Shown here in pieces: positions 1 through 15,039 of a DNA stretch of 64,000 bases. A model generated the notes under the pieces. It worked only from the letters and a program-made list of their open reading frames with translations. It was not told where the DNA came from and made no database searches. Both the position numbers and the translations under genes were made by a program. How positions within the stretch are numbered: position 1 is the first letter of the stretch; every line of letters starts with the position of its first letter. The DNA comes from Tomocerus qinae (taxonomy: Eukaryota; Arthropoda; Collembola; Entomobryomorpha; Tomoceridae): positions 43,726,409 through 43,790,408 of the forward strand of contig CM034547.1 of assembly GCA_020055645.1 (NCBI GenBank), in the 5' to 3' direction.

Positions 1-3000
1 TTCATCTTCTTCCCTCATTACCATTTATGTAACGACACGAGTCTGTCTCCCATTCCTTGTCAACTCATCACTCACATCATATTGCCTCGACCTTCCTTCA
101 CTCTCGTGTTGGCACTGACATTGATGTTTTCTCTCCAATTTATACATTTTACTTTCTTTTGTGTGATTCACTTGTCTCACGCTGCGATTCTGTTGTAACT
201 TATATTTACAATTATGGCTTGTCACTTATTATGACTACCGTACTTCCCATTTGCCGTCATAATCCCAATTTTCATCTATTCTTCTAGTACCGGCTGTATT
301 TTAATGTTTTCACAGCATCATCAATACAAAATAGTATCAACGTTTGATCCGTTTGATCTAATCCTATATTTTTTTGGCTATGTGCATACAATGTGTGATG
401 TAATGCTAGATTTTTTCTGTAGACTTTCTTAAATAACAATTTATTTTTGATCTCTTAATATAATGCTACCAACGTATTCTCAAATTAATCATATCATATT
501 AGTATAACCCTAGAAAGCGAGCATATCTAACTAAGTCTACTACTTGGTTGGACTTAGAGAAATGGTCTTTCCAACAGTTATCTCAATTTGTGAAAGGCAA
601 GGAGATTCCATGGGGGCTCTTTGTCCCAAGTGACCTACTGTCAACCGAAAGAGTTGAGAAAAGCCAGTAGAGCTATTATACCGTGATAACTGATGCCACT
701 AGGACATTAAGGATGAAGAACTGTAGAGTGATAAACAATACTATAGGAAAATATACCCAGAAAAGAAGATAAATCCAAAGTTAACATTTCTAGTCCAAAT
801 TGAACAGAAGACAGTTATAAATAGAATTGTGACTTGAATGCATACAAATAGTTGTGCAAATTGGATAAAGAGAGCAATTTGTTTGATGGAGATCTAAAGT
901 AAAGTATATCAACATCAGAAAGAAATCTACGATCCATGTCCACTTGAGACTTGACCAGAGTCCGTCGCTCTCCCTCTCGCTAAGGCAAGCATGCAAGGAA
1001 ATAGTCATATTATCTTTGTAGATTATAAGTAACCGAAGGAAGGAAAGAGTTGATAGTTTTTGGTTGAGTGAGTGAGTGGATGTAAGGTAACCCCTTGTAC
1101 CCGGAGGACAGGGAGGGCAATATCATGTAATGGACTGTAGCCAACATGAACATCATTTGTTTCTCACGGTACAATTTGTCAAATGTCCACTCGGCCGGAT
1201 AATCATTCCTATCGCAGTGTGCACCATTTCTTTCCTGTATCTCCTGTCCATCCACGTATCCTCTCGTCTTCCGCTTTACTCTTTCTCTCCAATTTCAGTT
1301 TTCATGCCATGGAAGCTTTATTTCTTTCACCCTATCCTACCCAAATCCTATTAATACTTTTCTAACTTTCTCTCGCATTCGCTTTTCTGCTAATACTTAA
1401 TGTAATTTGTTACACTCTGCAGACTTGTTACAGTTTCTGCTTGAATACACAAACATACAAGAAATCCGGTACACTTAAAATTAATAACTTGCCTACAATG
1501 AAATGGTAATGGCCAATAATATCATTCGCCAGTGAGCCACGAGTGAAATAAAAGCCCAAAAAATTGAAAGCTGCCCAAGATCTATATAAATTATTAAATT
1601 AATAGTAATAATATTTTTTTAAATAGTGCTAGTCGTCCTTAAAGCTAAAAAGACACTTTTACTAACATGGAATATGTTATATCTTTAAAACTACTTTCCA
1701 ATGTTTCGGTTTATAATGACAATACACAGTATATAAATAGCCAAATGTATTTCTTCGCTGACAAATGTAACCGTTTCTAGAACAATTAAGTTATGGACAC
1801 TCAAAACCTTCCTGTTTGGTTCTTGTCCCTGTCTGCCCAGAATTGAATGATTAATGGAGTCGTCTGTGTGTCAATTTGCACGCAAGGTAGTCAAAGCAGT
1901 CGAGCGTCATCCCTTATTAAACTAAAAGTGGAGGGAAATCATGCGAGCACCTGTGAATGAGACATTTGCCACTCTACCTCTGCGTGTCGTGATCTCCTCT
2001 TCAACACACAAAATGCACTCACATTTACATACAAAGTGTATATCTGTACTGTACTACCCCAATAATAACATTATTATTACTTGGATATTTCTTTTCCGTG
2101 AGTCAGTATTCCTCCTTTGGGCTATGTTGTCACAAAATATATTTTTATTCACTATACTCCCATTTATAATGTGGGATACACCAATTTATTTTGTCTCTTG
2201 GCTGACTAACAAAGAAATCAGGAAACTTAGTCATGCAATCCTTTACAATAAATTACAATAACATTGGATCCCTATCTTATTTTTGGATTATTCTTCCCTA
2301 ACTATATTTATGTAGACTGCAATACCTTTTTATAGTCAGAGCAAAGACAGGCACATTATGATGAGCTTGTGACTGAAGCGTGTCCCAATATCAATGTGAA
2401 TCTAAAAGTCATCATATGATAATTATTGCATTTGGCCTTTTAATTCCTGCCTCGTGATGGATAATCTCCGAATTCTATTGTGAAGAAAGTTTGCAACTCT
2501 GTCTCAATTTCACACTGCATTTATAACAGCAAGGAAAAGGCGGTATCCTCTAATTGCCTTCTTTATTGGGCATAATTGTCTCGTATATTTGGCATTGTGT
2601 GTGGGCGTGTAAACACATTTTATGCATTTAGATTATTTTCTTATAGATATTCTAAATATTGCAGCTTAGAACCAGGACTAGAAAAATAAATTACACTGGT
2701 TCATCCTGTCGTCAGTCAACAATGCAAATCTCACGTCATGACTGCAACCTGGAACGGTAAATCAATATAGTTCTATGCTATAGCTGATAGATACTATATG
2801 CAATAGTGTATCAGCTTCGTTACTTGGGCTTTACGTTAGTAAAAGCTTATTTGGCTGCATACGGAAAATCGATTCCATTGACAGAATCAAACTGACAGAT
2901 CCATTTCGTAAAGTCAAGGATCACCAAAAGAAAAGGACATTTTCGGACAATAAATACTCTTTGTCATTTGGTACATGCAATCTAAGTAGGTAGATTCACT

Positions 3001-6000
3001 TTATTTTGGTAACATTCTGAATATATACGATCTAGTAAGTACTTATCAACGTACAGTACTATATATTTTTGTATGATAATACCTAATTGCTTTTGATTAT
3101 TAATGTCGATATTGGATGTTGTGTGGATGTGAATTAGGCTTGGCGAAGCAGATGGCTTACTTCAATACATCCCACAATTAAGTCATCGGGAATGGAATAT
3201 CGAGGACATATTCATGCATAGGTGCACTCACAAAAGTAAATCAGTTAATGAAAATCGATAAAATCAAGTTATACTTAAAACTGCTCGCATCATGTACACA
3301 ATACAAATACCGTTTTTACAACAAAGTCGCTAAAATCATCAAATTAGCTATATCAGAAAATAAGCACCATCAAAATGCAGTAATATTTTCATATCACTGT
3401 AGTTTTTATAGACTTCCAATCTGCAATTCTCGAAATTGATTTAAATCGGAAAGAAGGAATATTATTAATGTTCTTAAAACATGACATTTTAGAAAACCGT
3501 AATTTTGGCTTAAGTTTCAATTGCCACTGATGTTTATGACAACCTTTTCGAACATACATTAATTATGAAGAAATTAGGCTGTTCTTGATATCATTACAGA
3601 TTGCTACTGAATAGCAATAGGTTTATTTTTAAAACTCACCATTTTGTTAGAGTTTTATAAAAAGTTGTACTGTTAATAGAACAATAAGTAAAAATAATCA
3701 TACTTCAACATTAATGAAGCTAATAAAAGGAAGATAGTCTGGAAAGGGACATAAATGGCTCTGTGTCTAGTCCTAGTCCTTTGTGTACATTCAGATCTAC
3801 TAAAGATGAAAATTATGTGATGCTTTGCAGACCTGTGTGGAATGAAACAGAAAAGACTGAATTGTGCTACAGTTCATGTGATATAAATAGGAAGAATTCG
3901 TCAGTGATGTGGGCAGAAGAGAAGAGACGTGCTAAAATGGAATTGTGATGTGAATGAGCAGGGCACTCGACAGAAGCTCATATCTATCGCTTGCCACTTT
4001 TACGGCGAATTTATTGCAATGATTTGGATAACTATATAAAGTTTGGAAAGTCTCCCCAAACTGCATTTCGGTGGCCAGTCGTGGACACAAGTTATGGTAG
4101 ATACGGTAGGCAGTTACTGGAAGAGGAGGGAAATCGTTTCATCTCAGCATAGCACCTCGATAATAAATAAAAGGGCATCTCTTTCCTGAATACAATTTGA
4201 TCATTGATAACTAATACATAAAATAAACACACAGAGCTCCCTGCCTTTCTGGAGTTACTGGAGACTCGGCCAGGATGACGAGAGAGACGACAAAGATATG
4301 GAGAAATGAGGAGCGAATCCTTTACGATGTATTCTCCATCCACCATTGAGTTTCATTTCTGTCATTTTCATCGTCCTATTTTCATCCCTATTCTTAACTT
4401 ATTGTGAAACAGAGCCGTGATGATCTTTTACTGTCCTGGACTGGAACTGCCTTGCTCTGGTCAATGTATTTTCCTAGATACGTTGGCTTGGATAGATTGA
4501 GCCTTTAGTCTGATATTTACTTTATGTTTATGTAATTCCCTATCTAAGGATCCTGGAGAATAGCAAGTAGGTGCCTTTTCACTGGTCGTCCACTTTGAAT
4601 TGGACTTCACTTAAGTATTGTGATATCCCACGTTAGTATTTCTCCCTTTTGTATTTTATTGTGCTGGGAGCAGACATAAACGTCTCTGTCGACTGGCTAA
4701 GTATCCTTGTCAATTCAGAGACATGAGGCTATCAATGAGTCGTAATGTCCTTCGCACGGAACAGAATGTAAACCAAACCAGAACGGAACTGAATCTGAAT
4801 CTCTCCGGCTACTGGGGAATTACAGATATACCAAGAGATAAGTTCGGTTGAAGCTGAAGACGTTAATGGTTAATGACCCCTCCTAAGTCCTTGACAATTA
4901 CCGACACTCTGCCATCAAATCGCTTAGTTCTGACTCAATGTTGTCCTAAAACAAAACACTAAACTAAAAGCACTGAACAAAACAATTGTAGGGAAAATCT
5001 TTGCATTCGCTGGATTTATATTGCAGTAGAGAAAGTTTAGCTGCACTATTTTGTCGTGTATCTGCATCCTTAATTTATATGATACTTCTCTCGAAAAGGA
5101 AAATAAAATTTAATCCCTTGTCTGATAGTCTGATCAAATTGCCCACCTATAGTCTCCCAAACTCCCGCCACCTCTCCCTATATCTACTTTGAGATCAAAT
5201 AGGATGGACACAAACGAATCACGAAATCCTGTACTAAAGATAGCCAACTAAGATAAAGTAATAAGACTTTCAATGATTTCTCTTTCAGTCCATGATGGTA
5301 AAATACGAGGAACAAAGCAAACGTGAGTTGTACGAAGAGAACAGTGAAACAGAATGGGCTCGGTTCATTCTCGGTAATAATGGCTTGATAGTGTGGCTTT
5401 TCTCGAGCACCATGTGTAAATTGTCTGTTTTTTCCTCCGAATTTCGCACTGCATTTCCGTCTCCCGAAGTTTACTGCTTTCCTCCTCAATTCGTTTAGCT
5501 CAATTCATGTCCATCAAAGATTCTGCTAGCACAAATGTAGCTATAACTTTGTTTTCTAAACTCCACTACTGTTGTCTCTCCTTGGATTGCTTGGATGCAG
5601 AATAATGAATCGCAGGACTGGACTCTGTCCAACTGCACAACTGATTGAATTCATCAGACGGCTATAAACAACCAACCACTACTTTCTTTCCTTCCTTTTC
5701 TAACGCATTTCCTATGTATTATGATACTAAGCATTCTCGGTGATAACTGTCTAGTCAAATCCAACCAGTTTATGAGAAACACAAAGAGGTAGGGTTAATC
5801 AATACTTGAATTTCTGGGAGTTTTTGCCGAGTTGAGGAAAAAAATAGATTTAGAGGGTAATTTTTAGTCTAAACACTTTCAAATGGAGTGTACTAACTTA
5901 TAACCACAATTTCATGATTCAGAAAAATAAATGCTATTCTGGAAAAGCCATAGTCTAGAAGAGTACATGTTTCTTTGTATCTTTCATCGGCACAAATCGT

Positions 6001-9000
6001 AGTTTTAACAAGGGTGGATTTCATTAAATAATTTTTATTCAATGCCTGCCCTCTCAATAACAAATTATGGTAATGTGACTTTGTGAAAACATACTTCCAT
6101 GTTCAGTAGCGAGGAATCGTAACAAGTGTTATGAAAGAAGACCGCCCATAGTTTGCTGAAAATTGCTCCGATTTAAATTCAAAAGTGCTTTTTAATTTAA
6201 AGTCTACAGCAGTGTGAATGGGGAATCAAGTGGAAAATTTAAATATCAATTTCAATTGAACACTCCAACATCGTTAGGGTTCAGACTGAGTCTAGTTGAC
6301 AGGAGGTGACATTTAATGAATGTAACATGTCATTGTGTGTTGTACATTGTGGTAGGCACCATAACAATTGTGTGGGGAAAGGCAAACATTTTTTAGAGTG
6401 GAAAAGTGAAAAGCTAAAGCGGCTACTACCTATTATCTATTCATGCATTATAGGCGGTTTGGCTTAAATGTCATCGCTAAGCTTCGTCTATGCGTGGTTA
6501 TATATATGTACTTATTCTTATTACTATTGTAAAATGGTAATTTGAGAGCATGTGTGATTTGACACTACAATTTTAAACCCCTTTTAAAAGTTTCAATAGT
6601 ATTGGCATTGGTAATGAACCGCAAATGTTACTTCACAGCTGAAAGGGTAAATTGCTCTGCTTAGTCCTTACTTTTCATTCACACAACAAATACAATCATC
6701 AATACTTGGAAAATCTATTTACAAAACATCAGTACGTATCAGTTTTCATTTAACAGGGGTAGAGTAACATTCAATAGTGCTTGCTAGTGTTACTTATGTA
6801 AAGACATCCATACCATCATCACATTGTGGAGTTGCAGGTTGTTGTATATTATGAAATTCATTTACTATCAACCATGTTACCCTTCATCCTAGCTTTCATT
6901 TAGTGCACAGTGCCAATCCCACAGACCCTTTTGAAATTGAATAACTTGAAAATTGCAGGTATGGAATTAATTGAATCGGAAAAGTGTCGACCTCTACATC
7001 AGGATTCTATCTCATATCATTTTAAACATTCAGTTTTGTTCTAAAAATTAGAAGTTCATATTTATGACAAATATGACATGTACTCAGCTCGATTTGAAAA
7101 AAAATAAAAAAAGAAATAGATAGTTTGGATGAAAACTTTTTATTTTGCTACTTATCATGGCCATTGGGTCATTTTTATAACTTTTCGATTTAAAAATTCA
7201 ACCTTATTAGGTTGATAAGCGATAGTATAGTTTTTCTTACTATGTGATTAAAGCATGTAAGATTATAATATGATGAATAGATATAAATTTTCATCTTTTG
7301 GCTGGTGAGTTGGTGTTGATGTCGCTTTGTATAAAATTCATGAGACTCAGGGGATGTGACTCGGAATCCAAATGACTAAACTCCCCAGCTCGTCTGGAGT
7401 CTCATCTCATTTCTATCGTGGCCTGTGTATTATTACATTATGTTAGATATTTGGAGTTGTAGTTGACTGCTGTGAGCTTTAAGCTTTAATATGATTAATC
7501 CTGGGATGAAGTCGAAGCCAAAGTTGACAGAACTTGAAAGCGAATTGAAATCATAGAGATTTTGATAAATGCAGTCAGGAGAAGAGGATGAGAAGAACAG
7601 AAGAGATTTTAGTGGAACAGACAGAGAATAGAAGAGGAAACCAAATTGTGGATCGGAAGCTGAAAAATGACTTAGTTTTTTAATAGAAGATAAAGGACAG
7701 AGATAAATGATGCGCGTTTCTAACTTTTCTATATACTGCATAGGTTTATATTGTTTCATTCTGATCATTGTCTCTGGGTAAGAAATGTATTAGATCGTTT
7801 ACTTGTACATCTAAGTTGTTCATTTGTAACTATCGACAAAAATGCTGCTGCGAACACTAAAGACAAAAAATGCTAACAATAAGAAATATATTTAACAGAA
7901 AATAAATTAGCTACACTAAGTAGTAGACACAGCTATTTGGTAGTTGGATGGGTGGGTTAATTTTGATTTACTATAGTTTGGCTTGTATATTGTGCTTTTG
8001 ATTGTATTGCCCCACAGTAAGGACGTGGTTTAGTCCGCAGAGGAAAGAAACACTAAATAGAACAGATCTACATTACACATGTATATGATGCAAAAGAAGG
8101 AATGGTGGAGAAAAAGACTAATCGAGTTTTCAAGAAGAGGCTTTATTGACAATGGCACAACTAATTGAAAGAGAATGTGATGAATGGAGCCCATTTTGTC
8201 ACTGTCTCTCACCGCTGTTTTAATCCTGAGCAAAAGAAAACAGAGAGAACCTTTTCACCAAATTAATTTTCTCCAGAAGAAATTCTCCGGCCATACCATC
8301 CCAATCCAAGTATACAGAATGCAGTAAACCACGGAGGAAAGTCAAGTGAAGTCACAGTCAATCTGTAGAAAACCAATTCCTTAACAAATCGTCTTCCTCC
8401 AACAGTCAACAAGCTGAATCTAGTCGAGCTAAATGAAAGAAGAAGAGTTTTTTCTTCATTCCAGCTCTTCCTGAGAAAGCAAACAATTTCCAGTAATGTG
8501 ATACACCTTACGAAATTTATTTCCATTTGAGAATAAAGTAGGAACACAATTCCAAACCAAAACATGCAAAAAGTATTTTTCTACATGACTTTTTTGCTAT
8601 AATTTTGTACATTGTGTGCTAAAAATATTACAATAAAATAGTTATGAGTATCAGTTTATCTTATAGTGAAAATTCATGCCAGATCTCTTCCAGTAACTTA
8701 ACCAACTTTGTGTTTGCAAACGTAAATACTGTATTACTACCACAGTAGAGAGATAAACAATTTTTATAACCAAGATAATGCTGCAACCCTTATGAGCATT
8801 AGGGGTAGATGTTGATATCGGTAGATATACGTAATTTGCATGTCCCAACATTAAACCTCGATTTTTTCCTGTTTGGTATTAGTGGAAGTCATAGTCACTG
8901 TTGCAGTTTGGTTTTGTTAAAGTCTAAATTGAAGAAGAGAAGTCTCCCCCTCATTTGACTACCGAGAGAGGGAAGTGAGCCGTGGCTGTAGTAGAGCCTG

Positions 9001-12000
9001 AAAACATTTACAAATTTTTGAGGATTTTTAACCGGAAGAAAGTTAATGGGGAACCGGAAGAGGTGCCGGGTTGAGAGCATTGACGTTACGACTCGGTGAC
9101 TGCTCCCGGTTCATTTGATGATTGCATTGCACGCAGGAAGATTTGCATATGGCAATTAAGGCTAAAGAACATTCCCATTATGATGCAAATGCAACGCACG
9201 GCGAGATGAGGACGAGTGGAAAGGAAACAATGAAGTCAAATTCTGCTCTGCACATCTCTTGGCATTGAGTACATTATTATTATATGTACCTATTCTCTAG
9301 CTTAATGCATCGACTCTTATATTGTACACCGTGATAATAAGTATAAACAGGATTTGTAAGAGCATAAAGGCTTAGTGACTGTGCTGGAAGTCACCGGCTA
9401 TGACACAACAATTTGAGTAAGACAGGGGAGCATTATGTAGATGTCTATATAGCAGGACATTATTTAGCATGTCGATTGCAGTCTGCAAAGCCTATAGAGA
9501 CAATAAGGACCATGCTAACATATTACATTACACAAGCAAGACATTGTTTTCAATTGCTAGAAGATTATTCATCTCATTTCATTATTGTTATGCGCTCCAC
9601 ATTTCCACTTCATTAACAAGCAAATCTGCAGAAACCTCTTTTGTCTCTGCCTTCTCAGTCCCGTGCCCTATGTACATACATAAATACACAGAGATATGCA
9701 TAAGTGCTACCATTTAAAAGATACATACTAAATCTTTCCATGCACTATGTTTTGAACTGAAATATACTACATAGAAACGTGTATAGTAAAGACACTCGCA
9801 TAATGATCACACCAAAGTTACTTGTCTGCACAATAAGTTAATGACAACCCTAATTTTTCTCTCGTGCCGAAGCTTGGGACCTAATGGCTTGTAAATGAAA
9901 CTCCGTTGTCTTCTTGACTCTTTTAATTTTCCCATCCACGCCATGCACAGTGGTTAAAAATTACTAGACTCAGTTTTTTAACGCGGTGTTTTTCTCTCCT
10001 TTGTCCTAACTTCATAGTGATTTGCATGCTGCGTCAATGAAGTACTCCAGATCACTACACATTTATATAGTAGGGTATATTCTTTGTATTTTTAACCCCT
10101 TGTCCTTATATAACTAAGAAAAATACGTTGAGTTTTTTGTTTCTATTCATCGGATGCAAATGATATACTTACTCAAGATCACTTAGTCCACAATAAAACA
10201 CAAAAAGTCAAGCATTCAACAACACAGACATACACCCTGTACACTACATTATCCTTTTGTATTCTTGTGGAAATTCTTTGAAATATAAGAAATTATAGAA
10301 ATAGAAACAGTCTCACGGTATGCTAGGTAAAATTCTGGATTGGTGGGGAAGCGGCAGCGAGGTTTTCTGGCAAGGGAGCAGAATTCCCAAAGTTATTGAC
10401 ATGGACGAGATGGAAATTTTTTTTAAGCATTTGGAAATGATAAAAATCTTAAAACATTTTTTTGTATCACTGCCGGTAGTTTTAGTTTGTGAGCAAATTA
10501 ATTTATGTTAACAATAATATAACTAGATTGTGAGCAAATTCATTTATGTTAGCAATAATATATCTAGATGTTCCCATCACTTCAAAATATTATATTTTTT
10601 AACCAATATGAAAATTTTTTTCAGATGCTCCCTTTGTGGTACTTATGGTCATGGTTAAGTTTAAGTATAGTAACGAGTAGGGTATCGTTCCTAGTTATAA
10701 ATGTATTTCTGTTTGTACTGTGATATGTCCCTACATGACAAAATATTTACCTAATACTAGGAAAGAAGGGAGAAAGCTGGTTTAACGATTACGATCAACT
10801 TCCGTTCCGCTTTGGCTCACCTCATATGTATTCTTGTTAGTACCAAAGTATTTTGTTATGGTTTTTGGCTTCCACTTTCTTTTCTTCTCTCTCATCTACT
10901 CCATTCTCCTGCCAACTCCCTCATAGCTTTGCAGTCGCAACAGTCAACTAGAATCCTCTTTATTCCAGCTTTATGTATTTTAGTACTCTGCATCTTTACT
11001 TTGAAGATTTAATTTCATTTCTTAAGGGGTTTGTTCAGTACCGGGACGATATTATACTATTACATGTGGGTATGGAGTACATAAAATACAAATGTAGACT
11101 ATCATGTCATTATATAACATCACAAAAGGAGATTTCTCAATTAATTTCCTTTCTTTCAGTAGCTACGGTCGTAAAAGTTTAAGTATTGAAAGACCTTTAC
11201 ATAACCTATCATTTAATTTCCTTGTGTCCTACGTCTCAGAAACTACCCGAAACTAAATACTAAAAGAACCTGCAATCTAAAATGTGTTGTAACTAAAATT
11301 GTTAAATACTTTTAAAATTAAATGGACGGAGGTTTAGTTATTTAATAATATTATTAAACAGAAATTAGAATACAAAATTAGATCGAGAACAGTTTATAAA
11401 TGTTGGCTATAAAAAAGAGGAATCCACACACGGGAATCAAATTCAGAAAAATAAAAAGAGCAATCCCATTGTCACTATGATAGGAGAAGCTCCCCACTTT
11501 GGGTTGACTGGAGGAATTGAATCAATGCAGATTCGAATATACTATTTGTATTATAATACTAATACACATGAAAGCTTTTCAGTCGTGATTTCCCTTTCTG
11601 AATGATTCCATTTTCCTTGATGTTATGTACAATAGAAGAGTGGAGAGTGCACTGTAGCCTGGATTGTCGTAAAAATGAACGAACCAAAAAGCTTTCTACT
11701 TTCTTCTCCTTTACCCTTAGAGCATGATGTTGATGGTGAAACTGGAGTGAAGATTTTCTCTTTGTGAAATTGAAGACAAATTTAAATTCAACTCTTGTAC
11801 AGATACAACAACTCCTTTTCGAAATCATCTTTTGTGTTTTCCTTCGGCACACATAATGGCGAAGGGCAACTTGGATTCCCGAAATCCTTTCTCCAGTTAG
11901 CCTCCGGATTTCTCTTTAGATACTTTAGATCGGAGGAGGCACTTACATATATCTGCCAGAATAGTCACGAAGATTCTTTAGAATGAAACTTCTACATTTC

Positions 12001-14880
12001 CCTGTCGTAGTAAATAGTATAAACATGCTAGAATTTGGAATCTCGAGTCAAACTTGTTGAATGGATAAAAGAAATTGAAGTTTCCGGTGTTTGCTTGTAG
12101 TTTACGTTTGCTTTCTGGTTTCCTTACGCATCATATCCTTCACCATAAACTAGAGAACAATGAGACAGTTTACTTTCCCTTGGATTCAACTTTTAAAAAT
12201 GTATTCACATTGTAATACCTTGAACAAGGTGAATCTGTCTCATACTCGGTGGAAATATGGAAAAGCTACATCCATTTACAACAGTAAACACAGTAATTTG
12301 AACATGTGTGCCTCAATAGACTAAATGTATTCAGATGCAAGGAAATTGGTTTGTGCTTAGTGTGGATTTACAAGGATTTGTGACGATAGCAATTTTGCTA
12401 TGATATTCTAAAGAATATCCTTGTGTGTCTACAGTAAATAAGTTCGTGGTAGTAAATATAGGAGCTAATACGCAGAATACTACTCGCAGACATACAGATG
12501 ACTGAACAACAGGATTGTTCTATTGACATGGAAGTCAGTTTGGCCTAAGTAATAATCTGAAGTGATGCGAGCTGACTTGACTTTATCTGATCGGTTCACT
12601 GATGGATGGAATTAAGGCCAATGTCATGTCGCGTCATTCCTATTGATTGTCTTGTCGGCTCATCCCTTTCCATTAGCATTAAGAACTATTCAATCCTATT
12701 ATTCCTACCTACAAACTCAGTATTTTGTTTTTATTTGTAACTACTTATTCAATTGTGCTGACTAAATAAATTCATTACATACTTCCCCTTCTACAATAAT
12801 ACACCGCACAATTATAAGAAGTCAGAGGAAAAAATTCATTATTAATCGAAAAGTAGGTAAAATTTGTCCACGACGAATTTCTGTGTGAGTATGAAACAAA
12901 TTTCAGATAATTTATCTCATGCTCTTTTAGCACATTACGGCATTCTAGGCCTTTATATTCACAATTAGTTTGATAAATCATACACTTAAGTAAATAGGAC
13001 TCTTATCCTGTTAACGTGTACATGCATGTGTATAGCATCGCCATTTGTATTCCCTATTTAAACCAGACCTCACTGCATAAAGATTGAGCATTTGAATAAA
13101 CTGTAAGCTGTGGCTGATTGTGTTTGAATTGTCTGAATAAAGAGGCTGTGCAAATGGAGGAGGAAAAGTGAAGAAAGGTGCTTTACCCACTTTGTGATTC
13201 AGTGATAGTCACTTTTGAAAAGAATTCAGAGCCAAGCTGATTTTGAGTGGAGAGATTTGTGCGGAAAACATCGATCTACTTTTACTCAGATTGGATTCAA
13301 CGTGACAATGTCGAGATTTGATGGATCGCTCTCGAATCTGTTGTACCAAGTAGGAAGTGGGATATCTACCTCTCGTCTATGGCTTACGTTTACGTGTCCT
13401 CTCTCCTCGCTTCACTTGCAATCACTCACTCTTTTACTACATACTTTAGCTTGGCTTTGTACTTTCTCTGTCCTCCTAATAGTGTATCTATCCAAGGTAT
13501 ATTTATCCCCTCTCTCTTCCCTTCAGAATATCCTCAATATCTAAATTCGCGTAACTAACAGATCAGAGTAGTCAAACTAAATACAAATCTGCTACTTGAG
13601 CCCATTTGAGTCTACTGCATACATTATGTAGAACTACTGAATTTGTTCTCCGTCTATCTATAGACTTATCTCAATCATCCTTTTCTACTTTAACTTGAAC
13701 TTAACGCTTTGATGGAAAAACCAAATCAATCTTATTTGCTGTATGACAAATGGCCATTTCTGTCATCTATCTACTCATTTCATATACAGGCATCCTATTT
13801 ATGCATTACATTATCCGTTTAGTCATCTTTGACTCGGTAAGTAGTGTAATAAGTCTAATTTCATAGTTTGGAGTCTATCTTTCAGAAAACAAATTCTTGT
13901 GTAATATTTTTATCTATACAAACAAATAGATACGATTCTATTCTTTTCATGAGAAGTAAAACTACTTGAAGATTCTATTTCGTGCAATTATGCACTACGA
14001 GTAATTAATGCTCAAATCTAACTGTATTATTATATCAACATTGCAAATCAAATTACGCCGCAGCTAACAAAAAGGATCTTAGGAGAATAAATATGGATGT
14101 AGACATGAAATAGATAGAAGTATGTCTGAATCTATTTCACTTATCTATTTCGTTAGGAAATTCATATGAATCCCGAGCAATTTTGTTGCAGTGTATATAA
14201 AACAGGGCCTGTGGACTTAGTCAACTGTGATAAGAATTCATTAATCATTCCGTAAAGGAGAAATCGAATCATTAGTGACGATTATGTGTGACGAGGTAGG
14301 AAGAGCTCGCGTACGTGTATCTGTGTGTTATATTCAGGAGTAAAGTAATGTAATTCTGGGAGCTATTAGTATTTGGCTATTTGCCTCAGTAGCAAAGTAT
14401 AGGTTATTATTGTGAGCCTGAAAAATCTCTTGGGACTAAATGGGTGTCTTCCATTAGCTTCGGCGAATAGGACAAGGACTAATGAAGAGGAGTCCGAGCG
14501 GCGATGGAAGGAAAGTCACAGAGAGCACAATCGCTAATTCAATTATCATTCTTTTCTCATTGCCGGTACATACTTCTCTTCAATGTAACTCCAACTATTT
14601 ATATTTGTTTCTGAGGCGCCCCCGCTTTCGGTTTTGATAGCCAACTAGAACTGGACTAGACGTGGACAAAACAAGACACTTTGATATTATCCATGAAGAT
14701 TACCATTAAGTTTTAGTGTGCACAAGAACAGTAGGTAACGGACTGTAACTCATCTGTGCTATAACAATCATTATATTGCCTAACAGGAAATGCGGAGCAG
14801 ATACGCACAAATGGACCTGGCTTTGTCCTCTCATACAAGATAGCATCCAATCCAAACTAGTACAAACAATTTCTTTTCAG
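1..14880. other. gene-poor AT-rich stretch
   Basis: I read both strands for conserved domains, splice-framed exons and RNA genes and found none I can defend. The ORFs are mostly under 110 codons, several begin only at TTG or GTG, and none shows a recognisable motif. The longest ATG-initiated plus-strand one (1941-2261, 106 codons) has two hydrophobic stretches but nothing else. The only structured feature I noted is a two-copy tandem duplication near 10.49-10.57 kb, listed separately. This could be intergenic DNA or long intron. Confidence 0.6.
10487..10568. repeat. tandem duplication, 2 x 41 bp
   Basis: Two adjacent 41-base units both begin TTGTGAGCAAATT and end in a CTAGA motif. They differ at only a few positions, for example AATTTATGTTAAC versus CATTTATGTTAGC. 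The first unit overlaps the end of a chance ORF. It looks like a simple local duplication; no transposon ends were seen. Confidence 0.8.
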
Positions 14881-15039
14881 CCACTCACCCTCGCCAAAAT
14901 GCCAGATGCAGTATTGAAGAGACCGTCGTCTTTGACCGACACATCATTTTTTACGGAGGACACTCAGAGGAGAAACATCTTAGTGCACGATGCAGATACC
15001 CGAAATGAAGATCAAACTACGATATCTCTTATGGTTTAA
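14881..15039 (+). CDS. weak candidate 5' coding exon, unknown protein
   Basis: A good acceptor-like tract (TTTCTTTTCAG, ending at 14880) is followed by an ATG in fair context at 14899 and 46 open codons to a TAA at 15037. The codons are of higher GC than the surroundings and encode a polar peptide beginning MPDAVLKRPSSLTD. It could be the first coding exon of a gene with an upstream untranslated exon. A possible donor, GTTTAA at 15034, is poor, and I recognise no family. It may equally be chance. Confidence 0.2.
   Translation, partial: PLTLAKMPDAVLKRPSSLTDTSFFTEDTQRRNILVHDADTRNEDQTTISLMV

Noticed and set aside
1941-2261. 106-codon ATG ORF with two hydrophobic stretches
   Set aside because: AT-rich DNA readily encodes hydrophobic runs; there is no domain, no splice or poly(A) context, and codons look random.
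13215-13544. 109-codon plus ORF
   Set aside because: The start is TTG, with no upstream exon evidence and no motif.
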